A stretch of 41,096 bases of DNA from Pseudomonadota bacterium (GTDB taxonomy: Bacteria; Pseudomonadota; Gammaproteobacteria; Steroidobacterales; Steroidobacteraceae): NCBI GenBank assembly GCA_021850555.1, contig JAJZLX010000355.1:1-41096 (forward strand). The letters are read 5' to 3'. Both the position numbers and the translations under genes were made by a program. Shown here piece after piece: positions 1 to 7,350 of the stretch (its first letter is position 1; every line of letters begins with the position of its first letter). The notes under the pieces are model-generated. The model ran no database searches. It was not told the DNA's origin and worked only from the letters and a program-made list of their open reading frames with translations.

Positions 1-2
1 GC

Positions 3-410
3 GTGGCGGCGCGTGTGCTGCTGCGCCTGGGATACCTGCTCGGGGAGAGCCGCTATCTCGAGGCGGCCGAGCGCACGGTGCGCGCCGGCTGGGCGCCGCT
101 CGAGCAATATCCGCAGGCCCACATGACAATGTTGACGGCGCTCGATGAGCTGCTGCACCCGCCGCAGATCGTCATTCTGCGCGGTGAGGCGTCCGCCATC
201 GAGGCGTGGCGGCGAGAGCTCGCGCGGCTGTATGCGCCGCGCCGGATGGTGCTCGCGATACCGGCCGATGTGCCCGATCTGCCGCCGGCGCTCGCGCAGA
301 AGGCACCGCGGGGGGCGGCGACGGCGTATGTCTGTCGCGGGAGCGTGTGTGCGGAGCCGATCGATTCCTTCGGCGAGCTGGTGGAGGCGCTGAGAGCCGG
401 CGCCTCCTAG
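3..410 (+). CDS. YyaL/DUF255-family protein, C-terminal fragment (5' end outside window)
   Basis: The reading frame is already open at the left edge, so this is the last 135 or so codons of a longer gene. The protein resembles the C-terminus of the YyaL/SSP411 family, large proteins (about 650-700 residues) with an N-terminal thioredoxin-like DUF255 domain followed by an alpha/alpha-barrel resembling N-acylglucosamine 2-epimerase. Visible family marks are an LGYLLGE helix near the start of the fragment, a PPQIVILRG segment, and a terminal YVCRGSVCAEPI stretch with the Cys-x4-Cys spacing usual for this tail. The catalytic thioredoxin part lies outside the window. The cellular role of the family is poorly defined. 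It converges on putA, and the two stop codons share the four bases CTAG. The family call rests on recalled similarity of the tail only. Confidence 0.7.
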   Translation: MAARVLLRLGYLLGESRYLEAAERTVRAGWAPLEQYPQAHMTMLTALDELLHPPQIVILRGEASAIEAWRRELARLYAPRRMVLAIPADVPDLPPALAQKAPRGAATAYVCRGSVCAEPIDSFGELVEALRAGAS

Positions 411-3400
411 GCGAGGAGCTCCACGGCGCCGCCGATGGCGGCGGTGTTGATGGTGAGGGTACGCTCGGTTGCGAAGCGCTGCAGGTAGTGCGGGCCGCCG
501 GCCTTGGGGCCCGTGCCCGAGAGGCCCTGGCCGCCGAAGGGCTGAACGCCGACCACCGCGCCGATCATATTTCGATTGACGTAGGTGTTGCCGGCCGGCA
601 GCGAGCGGAATATGTGCTCGGCGAGGCTTTCGAGCCGGCTGTGCACACCGAGCGTCAGACCGAAGCCGGTGGCGCGCACCGCCTCGATCACCTCGGGCAG
701 CTGTCCGGCACGATAGCGGGCCACGTGCAGAATAGGGCCGAATTCCTCGGTCTTCAGCTGGTCGAGCGAGGCAAGCTCGATCAGGTGTGGCCCGAAGAAA
801 TGCCCGCCGGCCGGACAACCGATGGTCGGGCAGGCGTACAGGAGCTTCGCATCGCGCTCCATGCGCTCGGCATGGGCGCGCAGACGCTCGAGCGCCTCGC
901 GCGTGATCACCGGCCCCACGTCAGTGGCGGGATCGGCCGGGTCTCCGAGCCGCAGGCAGCGCATCGCGCCGATCAGCATCTCGATGATCCGGTCGGCGAT
1001 GTCCTCCTGCAGATACAACACCCGCAGCGCCGAGCAGCGCTGGCCCGCGCTGGTGAACGCGGAGGTGATCACGTCATCCACAACCTGTTCCGCGAGCGCG
1101 GTGGCGTCGACGATCATGGCGTTCACGCCGCCGGTTTCGGCAATGAGTGGAACGATGGGACCTTCGCGTGCGGCGAGCGTGCGGTTGATGGTGGCGGCCG
1201 TACGGGTCGAGCCGGTGAACGCCACGCCGGCGAGCGCCGGGTGGGTGAGTGCGATGGCGCCGAACAGCGGTCCATCGGCCGGAGTCAGTTGCAGGATTTC
1301 CCGCGGGATGCCCGCCTCGTGCAGCAGGCTGGTCATGGCGTGGGCAACGAGCGGCGTTGCCGGCGCGGGCTTGGCGACCACGGCGTTGCCCGCCATCAGC
1401 GCTGCGGCAATCTGTCCCGTGAAGATGGCCAGCGGAAAGTTCCACGGGCTGATGCAAGCGAATACGCCGCGGCCCTCGAGCGAGAGCAGATTGCGCTCGC
1501 CCACCGGGCCGGGCAGCACTTGCGGACTGCCGAACAGCGCGTTGCCTCGCTCGGCGTAATAGCGGCAAAAGTCCGCTGCCTCGCGCACCTCCGCCACCGC
1601 GTCGGGGAGAGTTTTGCCGGCCTCGCGCACCAGCAGAGCGAGGAAGGCGCCGCGGCGACTCTCCAGCAGATCCGCCGCTCGTGCGAGGCATGCGGCGCGC
1701 TCGGCCGCCGGCCGCCTGTCCCAGGCCCGCTGGGCGCGCGCGGCGCCGGCCATGGCGTCGAGGATCTCCGCTTCGGTGGCATCGCGGGTGAGGCCGACCG
1801 TCTCCCCGGTGGCCGGCGAGAGCACCGGCACCTGCGGCCGGGCTCTCTCCCCGCCGGCAAGCAGTGGCCCGCCGTCATCGCGTCGGCCGGCGCGCGCTTG
1901 CAGCTGCGCCTGCAGGTCCGCGATGTCGGCGGGATTGCCGAAGTCCGCGCCGCGGGAATTCTCGCGCGCGCCGTAGAGCCGCGGCGGCTCGCTCAGGAGG
2001 CTCGAAGATCCGGCGGGCGCGCCGGTGGACTCGGGAAGAATCTGACCCACGACGTGCTCCACGGGAATCCGTTTATCGAGGAAATGGTGGACGAAAGAAG
2101 TGTTGGCACCGTTCTCGAGGAGCCGGCGCACCAGATAGGGCAGCAGCTCCTCGTGGGTGCCGACCGGGGCGTATGCCCGAACCGCCGGCAGGTCCGGCCG
2201 GGTGGCGCGTACCGCTGCGTAGAGCGCTTGGCCCATGCCGTGCAGGCGCTGGAACTCGTACACCGCTCCCGCCGGCGCCAGCGCCAGCACGGCCGCCACC
2301 GTGAGCGCATTGTGCGTGGCGAATTGCGGATAGAGAACATCCTGCGCGGCGAAAAGCCTGCGCACGCACACCAGGTAGCTCGCGTCGGTCACCGCCTTGG
2401 ACGTGTACACCGGAAAGCTTTCAAGGCCGCGCTCCTGGGCGCGTTTGATTTCCGCATCCCAGTAAGCGCCCTTGACCACGCGCACGCTCATGCGCCGGCC
2501 CGTCTCGCGCGCCAGCCGCGCGGTCCACTCCAGAACGAGCGGCGCGCGCCGCCCATAGGCCTGAACTGCCAGTCCCAGTCCCTCCCAGTGGCGCGTCTGT
2601 CGATCGCGGGCCAGCGCCTCCACGATGTCGAGCGACAGATCGAGGCGGTCAGCCTCTTCGGCGTCGATGGTCAGTCCTATGCCGCTTGCGCACGCGCTGC
2701 GGGCAAGGGCGATGGCCTGCGGCACCAGGCGCTCGAGCACCCGCGGACGTTGTGCCAGCGCATAACGGGGCTCCAGCGCGGAGAGCTTTACGGAGATGCC
2801 CGATCGCCGGTGGACGGGCGCCGCGGGCTGCCGGCCCAATGCCTCGATCGCGCGCGTGTAGGCGTCGAAGTAACGTCGGGCATCGCTGTCCGTGCGGGCG
2901 CCTTCGCCCAGCATGTCGAAGGAGCACAGAGCGAGCGCCGGGTCTTTTCCGCCGCGCTTCAACGCCGATTCAATGGACTCCCCGACGATGAAGGCCTGTC
3001 CCATCAGTCTCATGGCCCGCCGCATGGCGCGGCGAGTCACCGGCGCTACCACGGCGTGCGCCATGCCCGGCGGCGCCACGAACAGGGCTTGCGGATCGGG
3101 CAGCACGCGCCCTGCCGCGCTCAGGAGCGCGAGGCCCAGCCGGATACCGGGGCTCAGGCCGCTCGTGCGGTGGCCCCGAACGACGCGCAGACGCTCGGCG
3201 ATGAGACGGTCGGCGCAGGCGGGATCGGCAGTGCGCAGCAGCGCCTCGGCCAGGCCCATCAGCGCCTTGCCCTCGGCGCTGTCGAGCGGGAACTGTCCGA
3301 GAAGCGACTCGACGAGGGAGCCGGCGCGCGCGTGCGCGCGGGCCGCCTCCACCCAGCCTACGGCCTGTCGGCGCGCCTCCTCGAGCGCTTGACGGTGCGC

Positions 3401-3535
3401 GAGCAGCTCTTCGGACATCGCCTGCGCCGCTGCTTTCTCGCAGCGCAGCGTCGCGGAGCGGATCTGCCATCGGAGTGATTCGAGGTCGCATTCGGGCGGG
3501 GAATCTGTCCGGTGAAGCTCGGCTTGGGCGGCCAT
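407..3535 (-). CDS. putA: Bifunctional proline dehydrogenase / L-glutamate-gamma-semialdehyde dehydrogenase, short PutA
   Basis: PutA oxidises proline to glutamate in two steps: FAD-dependent proline dehydrogenase, then NAD-dependent P5C/GSA dehydrogenase, with intermediate channelling and electrons passed to quinone at the inner membrane. At 1042 residues it is the short type. The PRODH barrel covers about residues 130-490, with ISVKLS at 247-252, VRVVKGAYWD at 351-360 and ENGANTSFVHHF at 474-485. The aldehyde dehydrogenase domain covers about 550-1030, with SPWNFPLA at 696-703, catalytic base Glu800 in AETGG, nucleophile Cys834 in GQRCSALR, and EEFGPILHV at 930-938. The N-terminus shows no ribbon-helix-helix DNA-binding domain, so this PutA should not repress its own gene. 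The divergent Lrp-type gene is the obvious candidate regulator. Start is the ATG at 3535; no strong Shine-Dalgarno precedes it. Confidence 0.96.
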   Translation of the reverse strand: MAAQAELHRTDSPPECDLESLRWQIRSATLRCEKAAAQAMSEELLAHRQALEEARRQAVGWVEAARAHARAGSLVESLLGQFPLDSAEGKALMGLAEALLRTADPACADRLIAERLRVVRGHRTSGLSPGIRLGLALLSAAGRVLPDPQALFVAPPGMAHAVVAPVTRRAMRRAMRLMGQAFIVGESIESALKRGGKDPALALCSFDMLGEGARTDSDARRYFDAYTRAIEALGRQPAAPVHRRSGISVKLSALEPRYALAQRPRVLERLVPQAIALARSACASGIGLTIDAEEADRLDLSLDIVEALARDRQTRHWEGLGLAVQAYGRRAPLVLEWTARLARETGRRMSVRVVKGAYWDAEIKRAQERGLESFPVYTSKAVTDASYLVCVRRLFAAQDVLYPQFATHNALTVAAVLALAPAGAVYEFQRLHGMGQALYAAVRATRPDLPAVRAYAPVGTHEELLPYLVRRLLENGANTSFVHHFLDKRIPVEHVVGQILPESTGAPAGSSSLLSEPPRLYGARENSRGADFGNPADIADLQAQLQARAGRRDDGGPLLAGGERARPQVPVLSPATGETVGLTRDATEAEILDAMAGAARAQRAWDRRPAAERAACLARAADLLESRRGAFLALLVREAGKTLPDAVAEVREAADFCRYYAERGNALFGSPQVLPGPVGERNLLSLEGRGVFACISPWNFPLAIFTGQIAAALMAGNAVVAKPAPATPLVAHAMTSLLHEAGIPREILQLTPADGPLFGAIALTHPALAGVAFTGSTRTAATINRTLAAREGPIVPLIAETGGVNAMIVDATALAEQVVDDVITSAFTSAGQRCSALRVLYLQEDIADRIIEMLIGAMRCLRLGDPADPATDVGPVITREALERLRAHAERMERDAKLLYACPTIGCPAGGHFFGPHLIELASLDQLKTEEFGPILHVARYRAGQLPEVIEAVRATGFGLTLGVHSRLESLAEHIFRSLPAGNTYVNRNMIGAVVGVQPFGGQGLSGTGPKAGGPHYLQRFATERTLTINTAAIGGAVELLA

Positions 3536-3633
3536 GTATCGTGCTGGTTAGCTAGTTGATTGTTCTAATAATATCCGCTAATACAGAGAGTAATTTCATA
3601 TTTTTGCGCTAATAGTAGTAAAATTAACTATAT
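3536..3633. promoter_or_regulatory. AT-rich divergent putA/lrp control region with repeated CTAATA
   Basis: This 98-bp spacer is strikingly AT-rich against the surrounding GC-rich genes. It holds three CTAATA copies in one orientation, at 3565-3570, 3578-3583 and 3609-3614. The last two extend to GCTAATA and start 31 bp apart, about three helical turns. A TAAAAT box at 3619-3624 lies 9 nt before the lrp start, and a TATTAT box (3573 to 3568 on the minus strand) could serve putA. Lrp-type proteins wrap AT-rich DNA with phased sites, so an operator role is likely but inferred. Confidence 0.55.
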
Positions 3634-4131
3634 ATGGCAAAAACTACTTTCCGGAGCGCTCGCCCCCTGGATCGCATCGATCGCAAGCTGCTTGCGCTGC
3701 TGCAGCAAGATGGGCGCGTCCCGGTATCGCAGCTGGCAAGGGAGGTCAATCTCACGGTCACCCCGACGCTGGAGCGCATCCGTCGCCTGGAGGCGAGCGG
3801 ATTCATCAACGGGTACTTCGCGCATCTGAACGCGCGCCGCCTGGGGTTGAGCCTGCTGGCCTACATCGAGGTGTCGCTCGACCGCACGACCCCGGATGCG
3901 TTCGAGCGCTTCAAGGACATGGTGAAGGCCCACGACGAGATCATGGAATGCCACATGGTCGCGGGCGGGTTCGACTACCTGCTCAAGGTGCGCGTCAAAG
4001 ACATGGCGAGCTATCGCACGCTGCTCGGCGATTACATCGCCGGGGTGCGCGGCGTGCAGCAGACGCACAGCTACTTCGTCATGGAGGAGGTCAAATCGAC
4101 TCACCGGATCGGGATTCCGGACCCGGACTGA
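3634..4131 (+). CDS. Lrp/AsnC-family regulator, probable proline-responsive activator of putA
   Basis: This 165-residue protein has the standard Lrp/AsnC layout: an N-terminal winged helix-turn-helix (about residues 12-60, beginning LDRIDRKLLALLQQDGR) and a C-terminal RAM/AsnC ligand-binding domain (about 72-155, containing VAGGFDYLLKVRV). Such proteins form dimers to octamers that bind an amino acid and act on neighbouring operons. Divergence from putA is the classic arrangement of the proline-responsive PutR-type Lrp regulators of alpha- and some gammaproteobacteria. The link to proline is therefore inferred from position, not from ligand residues. The ATG at 3634 has no Shine-Dalgarno, and a -10-like TAAAAT ends 9 nt upstream, so a very short or absent leader is possible. 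Confidence 0.88.
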   Translation: MAKTTFRSARPLDRIDRKLLALLQQDGRVPVSQLAREVNLTVTPTLERIRRLEASGFINGYFAHLNARRLGLSLLAYIEVSLDRTTPDAFERFKDMVKAHDEIMECHMVAGGFDYLLKVRVKDMASYRTLLGDYIAGVRGVQQTHSYFVMEEVKSTHRIGIPDPD

Positions 4132-4164
4132 GTCTGGCGGCAGTGCCGCGGGACGCGCGTGACC

Positions 4165-4186
4165 GGCTGTGGCTCTAGCCGCAGCC
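4165..4186. terminator. Possible bidirectional hairpin between lrp and nbaC
   Basis: GGCTGTGGCT (4165-4174) and AGCCGCAGCC (4177-4186) form a 10-bp stem with one G-T pair between the convergent ends of lrp and the dioxygenase gene. The spacer is only CT, so the real loop must open the innermost pairs. No T-run follows on either strand, so an intrinsic terminator is plausible but weak. Confidence 0.35.
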
Positions 4187-4220
4187 GCCACCCTTCACAA
4201 GGTCGCCCGGAATCGGGCGC

Positions 4221-4730
4221 TCAGCGCTCAAGCACGCTGCCGCAGCGCTTGCAGGTGCGCGCTGCGGCGCTCGCGTAGAAACGCTCGAATACCGGCGGCA
4301 GCTGCTTCTCGATGTCGGTCAGCTCGATGAACTCTTCGTGCAGCAGCGTTGCGCAGCGCTCGCAATACCATTGAAAGCCGTCGCGCTCGCCGCTGCGGCG
4401 CCGCCGCTCGATCACCAGGCCCACGGTGTCCGCGGGGCGCTGCGGTGAGTGCGGCACGAGCGCCGGCAGCAGCAGCATCTCTCCCTGGCGGATGGGCACA
4501 TCGATGAGGCGCCCATCCTGGCGGGTCTTGAGCAGCATGTCGCCCTCGATCTGGTAGAAGAGCTCCTGCCCCGGATCGACATGGTAGTCGCTGCGCGAGT
4601 TCGGGCCGCCGACCACCATGATGATGAAATCACCGTCCTCGAACACGCGCTTGTTGCCGACCGGGGGCTTCAGCAGCTGCCGGTGTTGCTCGATCCACTG
4701 TTGAAAATTGATGCTGTGCAGAGGCTCCAT
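4221..4730 (-). CDS. nbaC: 3-hydroxyanthranilate 3,4-dioxygenase
   Basis: This enzyme opens 3-hydroxyanthranilate to 2-amino-3-carboxymuconate semialdehyde, the precursor of quinolinate, in kynurenine/tryptophan or nitrobenzoate degradation. The 169-residue cupin carries the full Fe(II) triad His50, Glu56 and His94 (HVDPGQELFYQ; VPHSPQRP). It also has the substrate-binding Arg46, Arg98 and Glu109 positions of the bacterial enzyme. The C-terminal rubredoxin-like site is present: Cys123/Cys126 and Cys160/Cys163. The length equals that of bacterial homologues. It follows apaH by 10 nt in the same direction, and its Shine-Dalgarno AGGAG begins inside the apaH stop codon, so the two are probably cotranscribed. 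No other kynurenine-pathway gene is visible in the window, so the substrate source must be encoded elsewhere. The gene symbols nbaC and haaO are both used for this family. Confidence 0.95.
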   Translation of the reverse strand: MEPLHSINFQQWIEQHRQLLKPPVGNKRVFEDGDFIIMVVGGPNSRSDYHVDPGQELFYQIEGDMLLKTRQDGRLIDVPIRQGEMLLLPALVPHSPQRPADTVGLVIERRRRSGERDGFQWYCERCATLLHEEFIELTDIEKQLPPVFERFYASAAARTCKRCGSVLER

Positions 4731-4740
4731 GGCGGATCTC

Positions 4741-5556
4741 CTAATCTTCTATGGCGCGATAGCCGTGCGAAGGGACCGAAACAGTGGTGCCGCAGTCCAG
4801 ATCGAACGCCGTCAGCGCCCCGCCCCACACGCAGCCGGTGTCCAGCGCCACCACGTCCCGGCGCACCAGCAGCCCGAGCGCCGACCAATGGCCGCAGATC
4901 ACACGCGCGGCGCCGGTGAGGCGCTTGACGTCGAACCAGGGAAGCCAAGGAGAGCCCTCCGCCGGTGGCTTGCCCTTGATCTGGAGATTGATCCGGCCCT
5001 CACGGGTGCAGACGCGCATGCGGGTGAGCACGTTGATCACGAAGCGCAGGCGATCCGTGCCGGCGAGGTCGGGACTCCAGTGATCCGGCTGGTCGCCGTA
5101 CATGTTGTCGAAGATCCTTTGCGGCTCTTGCGCCAGGGCGGACTGGACCTCGCTCGCCAGCGCCAGTGTCGCCTCCACCGTCCATTGCGGCACGACCCCC
5201 GCATGGACCATGAGATCACCGCCCTCGAAGTGCGCGAGCGGGCGGCTCGCGAGCCACTCGAGCAGCTTCTCCCGATCGCTCGCCGAGAGGATCGTCTCCA
5301 GGGTGTCGGAAGGGCGCGCGCGCCGGCCCCCGGTGGCGACGGCGAGCAGGTGCAGGTCGTGGTTGCCGAGCACCACGACGGCATTGTCGCCGAGAGATCG
5401 GACGAGCCTGAGCACTTCGAGCGACTTCGGTCCCCGATTGACCAGATCGCCGACGAACCACAGCCGGTCCCGGTCTGCGGAGAATCCGATGCGCTCGAGA
5501 AGGGCGCGAAGCTCGTCGTAGCATCCCTGTACATCGCCGACGGCATGGCGGCTCAC
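4741..5556 (-). CDS. apaH: Bis(5'-nucleosyl)-tetraphosphatase, symmetrical
   Basis: ApaH hydrolyses Ap4A symmetrically to two ADP, and in E. coli also removes Np4 caps from RNA. The 271-residue protein shows the phosphoesterase metal signature: GDVQG at residues 7-11, VGDLVNRGP at 35-43, and GNHDLHLLA at 64-72. The start is a GTG at 5556, which gives the family's usual N-terminus just ahead of the first metal-binding motif. It overlaps the apaG stop as GTGA, a junction typical of translational coupling. The gene is part of the conserved rsmA-apaG-apaH block. Here a 3-hydroxyanthranilate dioxygenase follows it, not folA as in E. coli. Confidence 0.96.
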   Translation of the reverse strand: MSRHAVGDVQGCYDELRALLERIGFSADRDRLWFVGDLVNRGPKSLEVLRLVRSLGDNAVVVLGNHDLHLLAVATGGRRARPSDTLETILSASDREKLLEWLASRPLAHFEGGDLMVHAGVVPQWTVEATLALASEVQSALAQEPQRIFDNMYGDQPDHWSPDLAGTDRLRFVINVLTRMRVCTREGRINLQIKGKPPAEGSPWLPWFDVKRLTGAARVICGHWSALGLLVRRDVVALDTGCVWGGALTAFDLDCGTTVSVPSHGYRAIED

Positions 5557-5930
5557 TGCAGGATCCCGGGCATCGCCAGGCGAAACAGCGGGATCGGCGA
5601 ATCGAATCGCCGGCCCTCGCCGTCGATCATCTGGTAGCTGCCCTGCATCGTGCCCACAGGGGTCTCGAGCACCGCGCCGCTCGAATAGCGGAAGCCCTGA
5701 CCGGGCTCAAGGCGCGGCTGCTCGCCGACGACGCCTTCGCCGCGCACTTCCTTCACCCCGCCGTTGGCATCGGTGATCTTCCAGTATCGGCTCAGGAGTG
5801 TCGCCGGCGAACCGCCTTCGTTGCGGATCGTGATGGTGTAGGAGAAAACGTAGCGCAGGTCCCGCGGGTCCGATTCTTCGCGCAGGTAGCTGGTTTCGAC
5901 GTCGATGCGGATCTTGTGAGCGGCTTCCAT
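5553..5930 (-). CDS. apaG: ApaG (Co2+/Mg2+ efflux-associated, DUF525)
   Basis: ApaG is a small all-beta, fibronectin type III-like protein encoded with apaH. It has been linked to Co2+ resistance and Mg2+ efflux, and its biochemical role is uncertain. The ATG at 5930 gives 125 residues, the normal length, beginning MEAAHKIRIDVETSYL. An upstream in-frame start at 6047 would add 39 residues that overlap the usp 3' end in another frame and look nothing like ApaG, so it was rejected. Family marks are YSGxV-type SSGAVLETPVGTMQGSYQM in the C-terminal half and FRLAMPGILQ at the end. Its stop codon overlaps the apaH GTG start. Confidence 0.95.
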   Translation of the reverse strand: MEAAHKIRIDVETSYLREESDPRDLRYVFSYTITIRNEGGSPATLLSRYWKITDANGGVKEVRGEGVVGEQPRLEPGQGFRYSSGAVLETPVGTMQGSYQMIDGEGRRFDSPIPLFRLAMPGILQ

Positions 5931-5940
5931 GCGCCCAATC

Positions 5941-6390
5941 TTAACCGGGCGGCCTGCTGACGCGCACGGCCAGGACGTCGCAGGGCGCGGCGTGCAGGAC
6001 GGTGTCTTCGGTGAGATTGACCAATATGGACAATCCGTGGCGCTCATGGCTGCCGAGGACGATCAAGTCCGCCTGGCGCTCCCGGGCGATGCGCACGATC
6101 TCGGCCTTGACGCTGCCCGTTTCGACCCGGCAGGGCGCCTCCGGCACGCCGAGCTCCAAGGCCAGCGCCGCGAGGCGCGAGCGGGCGCGAGCGAGCAACT
6201 CGTCTTCGATGCGCACCGAGGCCATCAGCGTCTCGGCCATGGGCTCGATCGGCAGAAACTCGATCACGTGCAGCAGCTCGATCTTCGCGCCAAATGGCGC
6301 GGCCACGGCCACGGCGCGTCTGCCAATTTGCAGGCTGTCCTCGGTGAGGTCGACCACCAGCAGGATGCGGCGATAGGCTTCGGCTGTCAT
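5941..6390 (-). CDS. Universal stress protein, UspA family, lacking the usual nucleotide-binding Gly/Ser motif
   Basis: This 149-residue single Usp domain begins YRRILLVVDLTEDS and contains the dimer-face and C-terminal elements of the family (ADLIVLGSHERHGL at residues 108-120; HAAPCDVLAVRV at 133-144). In ATP-binding Usp proteins the segment after GSHGRxG continues to a Gly-Ser/Thr pair that holds the triphosphate. Here residues 121-130 read SILVNLTEDT, without that pair, so nucleotide binding is doubtful, as in E. coli UspA itself. It sits between rsmA and apaG, which are usually adjacent, 10 nt upstream of apaG. It is probably read with that operon, but the 92-bp gap upstream leaves room for its own promoter. 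Confidence 0.9.
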   Translation of the reverse strand: MTAEAYRRILLVVDLTEDSLQIGRRAVAVAAPFGAKIELLHVIEFLPIEPMAETLMASVRIEDELLARARSRLAALALELGVPEAPCRVETGSVKAEIVRIARERQADLIVLGSHERHGLSILVNLTEDTVLHAAPCDVLAVRVSRPPG

Positions 6391-6431
6391 AATCAGGATG
6401 CGCCTTTGCCCCCGATCGGGAGACCATCCGA

Positions 6432-6465
6432 CTCGGGGGCGCTTCGGGGCGACGGCGCCCCCGAG
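6432..6465. terminator. Perfect 11-bp inverted repeat between rsmA and usp
   Basis: CTCGGGGGCGC (6432-6442) pairs perfectly with GCGCCCCCGAG (6455-6465) around a 12-nt loop. It lies in the 92-bp gap downstream of rsmA and upstream of usp on the minus strand. No T-run follows, so it could be a weak or Rho-assisted terminator, an attenuating or RNA-stabilising hairpin, or an operator for usp. Confidence 0.5.
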
Positions 6466-6482
6466 TGAGACAGGCCCCTAGA

Positions 6483-7298
6483 CTAACTCAAGCTGGAGCC
6501 GGGAGCAGCACCGGCCCGTTCCGCGATCGCGTTGAAGGCCTCGGGCGGCAGCGTCTCGGGACGCGCAGCCGGATCGACCCCGCAGCGCTCGATTTGATCG
6601 GCGGTGGCGAGGCCCCTCAGCGCATTGCGCAGCGTCTTGCGGCGGTGGGCGAACGCGGCCGCCACGATAGCGGCAAATGCGGGGCTCGGGGGGAAGGCGG
6701 GCTGGGGCCGCACGATCAGCCGGGCGACCGCAGACCACACTCTGGGCGGCGGCTGGAAAGCGCCGGGTCCGACGTCGAACAGCCGCTCGACGCTCACCCA
6801 GGGGGCGAGCATCACGGTGAGCCGGCCGTATGCGCCATCGCCGGGGGCCGCCGCCATGCGCTCGATCACCTCCCGCTGCAGCATCACGTGCAGGTCCGAG
6901 ATCGCCTGCACGCTCTTCAGCAGGTGAAACAGCAGCGGTGTCGAGATGTTGTAGGGCAGATTGCCGAGCACGCGCAGCCGGCCCCGCTCGCGGGCGAGAG
7001 CCGTGAAGTCGAAACGCAGCGCGTCCGTCTCGTGAAGCGTGAAACGACGCTCCGCGGCGAACGCCTCGCGCAGCAGCGCCGCCAGATCGCGGTCGATCTC
7101 GATCGCATCGAGGGAGCGGCAGGGGGTTTGCAGCAACGCTCGCGTGAGCGCCCCACGCCCGGGACCGATTTCCACCAGGCAGTCCCCGGGGCCTGGCGAG
7201 AGCGCCGCCACGATGCGCTCGATGACCCCCGGATCGTGCAGGAAATGCTGGCCGAATCGCTTGCGCGCTCGCGTTCCGCTGCCCTTGCCCTGCTTCAT
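6483..7298 (-). CDS. rsmA: 16S rRNA (adenine1518-N6/adenine1519-N6)-dimethyltransferase
   Basis: RsmA (KsgA) dimethylates the two adjacent adenines in the helix 45 loop of 16S rRNA, a late checkpoint in 30S maturation, using SAM. The 271-residue protein opens with the typical FGQHFLHD (15-22). It has the SAM motif I EIGPGRGALT (43-52), the acidic ribose-binding EID (67-69), and the catalytic motif NLPYN (113-117). The C-terminal RNA-binding helical domain includes PPPRVWSAV. The C-terminus is close to standard length. The start is the ATG at 7298, 52 nt after the pdxA stop. The gene is in its usual position between pdxA and the apaGH pair, but usp intervenes downstream. Confidence 0.97.
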   Translation of the reverse strand: MKQGKGSGTRARKRFGQHFLHDPGVIERIVAALSPGPGDCLVEIGPGRGALTRALLQTPCRSLDAIEIDRDLAALLREAFAAERRFTLHETDALRFDFTALARERGRLRVLGNLPYNISTPLLFHLLKSVQAISDLHVMLQREVIERMAAAPGDGAYGRLTVMLAPWVSVERLFDVGPGAFQPPPRVWSAVARLIVRPQPAFPPSPAFAAIVAAAFAHRRKTLRNALRGLATADQIERCGVDPAARPETLPPEAFNAIAERAGAAPGSSLS

Positions 7299-7350
7299 GG
7301 GCTGTCCAGAGCGGATTTGCGTCCGCTCGCCGCCTTGCGCCTCGCCCCGA

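Noticed and set aside
206..3478. A 1090-codon open frame antisense to putA
   Set aside because: PutA on the other strand has complete catalytic motifs; the antisense product is Arg/Gly/Ala-rich with no recognisable domain, a common artefact of GC-rich third-position codon bias.
5931..6047. 39-residue N-terminal extension of ApaG
   Set aside because: It overlaps the usp 3' end in another frame and is unlike ApaG; ATG 5930 gives the normal length.
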